From positions 1-64,000 of the forward strand of contig CALFAV010000029.1 in NCBI GenBank assembly GCA_937946835.1: a stretch of DNA of 64,000 nt. The letters are read 5' to 3'. The position numbers were made by a program, and so were the translations under genes. Position 1 is the first letter of the stretch. Every line of letters begins with the position of its first letter. Under the pieces are notes generated by a model. That model was not told where the DNA came from. It saw only the letters and a program-made list of their open reading frames with translations, and did no database searches. Of this stretch, positions 62,622-64,000 are shown piece by piece. Origin of the DNA: an uncultured Verrucomicrobiae bacterium. GTDB lineage: Bacteria; Verrucomicrobiota; Verrucomicrobiia; Limisphaerales; J093.

Positions 62622-63779
62622 TCAATCCACCAGCCGATACCAGTTGTCGCGCTGGTGCGGCTCGTAGCCCAGGTCGCGGATGAGCCGGTGCATGTCCTCG
62701 ACGCCCATCCGGTAGGTGGCCCCGGCCTGCGAGACCACGTTTTCCTCGATCATGACACTCCCCAGGTCGTTGGCCCCGAACCGGAGCGCCACCTGACCGA
62801 TGTCCGGGCCCTGGGTCACCCAGGAGCTTTGCACGTTCTGGAAGTTGTCGAGGTAAATCCGGGCCAGAGCCTGCGTGCGCAGGTACTCGTGGCCGCCCAC
62901 CGTCGGCGCCCGGAGCCGGGTGTTCTCGGGCTGAAACGTCCACCCGATGAACGCCGTGAAGCAACCGGGACCATCGCCCGGGGTGTAGGGCTCGTCGGCG
63001 GCGCCGTTGAGGGCCGCCCGGCGCCGGGCCAGCGAGCGGTCCTGCTGCTGGCGCAGTCGCTCCAGGTGCTCGATCCGGTCCTCGAGGGTCTCGACGTGGC
63101 CGAACATCATCGTGGCGCTCGAATACAGGCCCAGCCGGTGCGCCACGTCCATCACCTCCAGCCACTCGTCACTCATGGCCTTGAGCGGCGAGATGCGCTT
63201 GCGCACGCGGTCCACGAGGATTTCGCCACCCCCGCCCGGGATGCTGCCCAGGCCGGCGGCGCGGAAATCGGCGATGATCCGCTCGAGCGGTTCGTTGAAG
63301 ACCTCGCGGAAGTGGATGAACTCGCTGGGGCTGAAGCCGTGGATGTTGACCTGCGGGAACTTCGTCTTCAGATGCCCGAGCAGGTCCAGATACCACTGCT
63401 TGGTGAGCTTGGGGTGATGGCCCCCTTGCAGGAGAATCTGGTTGCCGCCCCGGGCCAGGGTCTCCTCGATCTTCCGGTCCAGTTCCGCCCAGGTGATGAC
63501 GTAGGCGTCCGGGTCCTTCTCGGTCCGGTAAAAGGCGCAGAACTTGCAATAGACGTTGCAGACGTTGGTGTAGTTGATGTTGCGGTCCACCTGGTAGGTC
63601 ACGATCTCGTTGCCCCGGCCGCCGTAGGCGGCGGCCTTGGCCAGTTGGCGCCGGCGGTCGGCCAGCGCGCCCAGCTCCTCGAGCGGCAGGGCCGCCAACC
63701 GCAGCGCCTCCGCGCGGGTAACACGCTCCCCGTCCCAGACCTTCTGCAACAGATCGTCCAACGTCGCGTCGTACACCAT
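62622..63779 (-). CDS. mqnC: Cyclic dehypoxanthinyl futalosine synthase MqnC
   Basis: 385-residue radical SAM enzyme of the futalosine menaquinone pathway. The CxxxCxxC cluster motif is in NVCNVYCKFCAFYRTEKD. ILLQGGHHPKLTKQWYLDL, HGFSPSEFIHFREVFNEP, GLGSIPGGGGEILVDRVRKR and MMFGHVETLEDRIEHLERLR are typical of MqnC (rather than CofH/MqnE). It means the cell makes menaquinone by the Mqn route. ATG at 63779 has GGGGTG a few bases upstream. Other mqn genes are not in the window. Confidence 0.95.
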   Translation of the reverse strand: MVYDATLDDLLQKVWDGERVTRAEALRLAALPLEELGALADRRRQLAKAAAYGGRGNEIVTYQVDRNINYTNVCNVYCKFCAFYRTEKDPDAYVITWAELDRKIEETLARGGNQILLQGGHHPKLTKQWYLDLLGHLKTKFPQVNIHGFSPSEFIHFREVFNEPLERIIADFRAAGLGSIPGGGGEILVDRVRKRISPLKAMSDEWLEVMDVAHRLGLYSSATMMFGHVETLEDRIEHLERLRQQQDRSLARRRAALNGAADEPYTPGDGPGCFTAFIGWTFQPENTRLRAPTVGGHEYLRTQALARIYLDNFQNVQSSWVTQGPDIGQVALRFGANDLGSVMIEENVVSQAGATYRMGVEDMHRLIRDLGYEPHQRDNWYRLVD

Positions 63780-63903
63780 GCACCCCAAGCTTAGCCGCCA
63801 GCGGGCGCTTGGCAACGCGGCCCCCCGATCGGTCCAAGCCGGCTTTCGGCCCGCCTCGGCCGGGGCGTTTGCCACGGCTCTGCTCGCACGCCTCGCTCCG
63901 GCG

Positions 63904-64000
63904 TCAGGAGCGCCGCCGGCGCTGGGTCAGCACCGCCGCCACGATGATGACGCCGGTGAGCATGAGCCGGGTGGCCTCCGGCACGGCGTTGATGCTCAGA
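63904..64000 (-). CDS. 3' end of a PEP-CTERM protein, cut by the window edge
   Basis: The last 31 codons of a minus-strand gene whose start lies beyond the window. The readable end is LSINAVPEATRLMLTGVIIV then AAVLTQRRRRS. This is the PEP-CTERM sorting signal: a VPEAT (canonical VPEPS/T) motif, one hydrophobic helix and a terminal Arg cluster, which exosortase recognises to anchor or release surface proteins. It fits with the TIGR04073-type protein upstream at 61882. The mature protein's role cannot be seen. Confidence 0.75.
   Translation of the reverse strand, partial: LSINAVPEATRLMLTGVIIVAAVLTQRRRRS

Overview
This is a GC-rich chromosomal window with a gene repertoire that points to Verrucomicrobiota, most likely a Limisphaera/Pedosphaera-like member of class Verrucomicrobiia. 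The clues are: two pseudopilin-type secreted proteins with the GFT(L)[10 protein letters not shown] N-terminus and an xVDGH ending; a TIGR03790-type protein; a TIGR04073-type exosortase-associated lipoprotein and the tail of a PEP-CTERM protein; two Tat-exported Gfo/Idh/MocA oxidoreductases; the futalosine menaquinone enzyme MqnC; and Kdo/LPS genes (Gram-negative envelope). No lineage assignment was computed. Many starts have little or no Shine-Dalgarno sequence, and many genes are joined by ATGA or GTGA overlaps. I found no tRNA, rRNA, CRISPR array, insertion sequence or prophage gene.

Layout. 1-14 kb is a mixed housekeeping/accessory stretch: recN, a metallo-beta-lactamase-fold hydrolase, a TIGR03790 protein, a sugar isomerase-like TIM barrel, thioredoxin, pseudopilins, a LytS-type histidine kinase, a glycosyltransferase plus TVP38 membrane protein pair, a solo PLAT-domain protein and a TPR protein. 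14.0-31.6 kb is one long plus-strand division/cell-wall (dcw) cluster: mraZ, an unknown basic protein, rsmH, ftsL, ftsI, a murE-like gene, murF, mraY, a LysM gene, ftsW, murG, murB, ddl, ftsQ, ftsA, ftsZ. A good sigma70-like promoter lies in front of mraZ. The cluster is unusual: murD and murC are missing from their usual places, the MurE-like protein has lost essentially all catalytic motifs, and FtsZ has an altered tubulin signature.

31.6-38.7 kb holds EF-P, an M24 aminopeptidase, pilT with a small putative regulator, and a minus-strand lipid/ribosome block (coaD, a YceD-like protein, rpmF, plsX, fabH). 38.8-45.6 kb holds an exported FecR-domain protein with its own promoter and terminator, two convergent Tat oxidoreductases, a solo CBM48-like protein, a divergent FolP-like protein, and a SCO/DUF420 pair that fits cytochrome oxidase assembly. 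45.7-51.9 kb holds ilvD (with a large inserted domain), purM, hprK and lptB. 51.9-55.5 kb continues the minus-strand LPS block (OstA/LptA-like protein, kdsC, kdsA).

55.6-64 kb holds an S4 RNA-binding protein, an unusual subtilisin-like lipoprotein, folB directly behind a HAD-Nudix fusion (a plausible two-step dihydroneopterin triphosphate dephosphorylation enzyme), a CLC channel, ispE, the TIGR04073-type protein, mqnC and a truncated PEP-CTERM gene. The strongest candidates for something undescribed are the MurE-like pseudoenzyme in a dcw cluster lacking murC and murD, the IlvD with an inserted SnoaL/NTF2-like domain, and the HAD-Nudix-FolB folate module.
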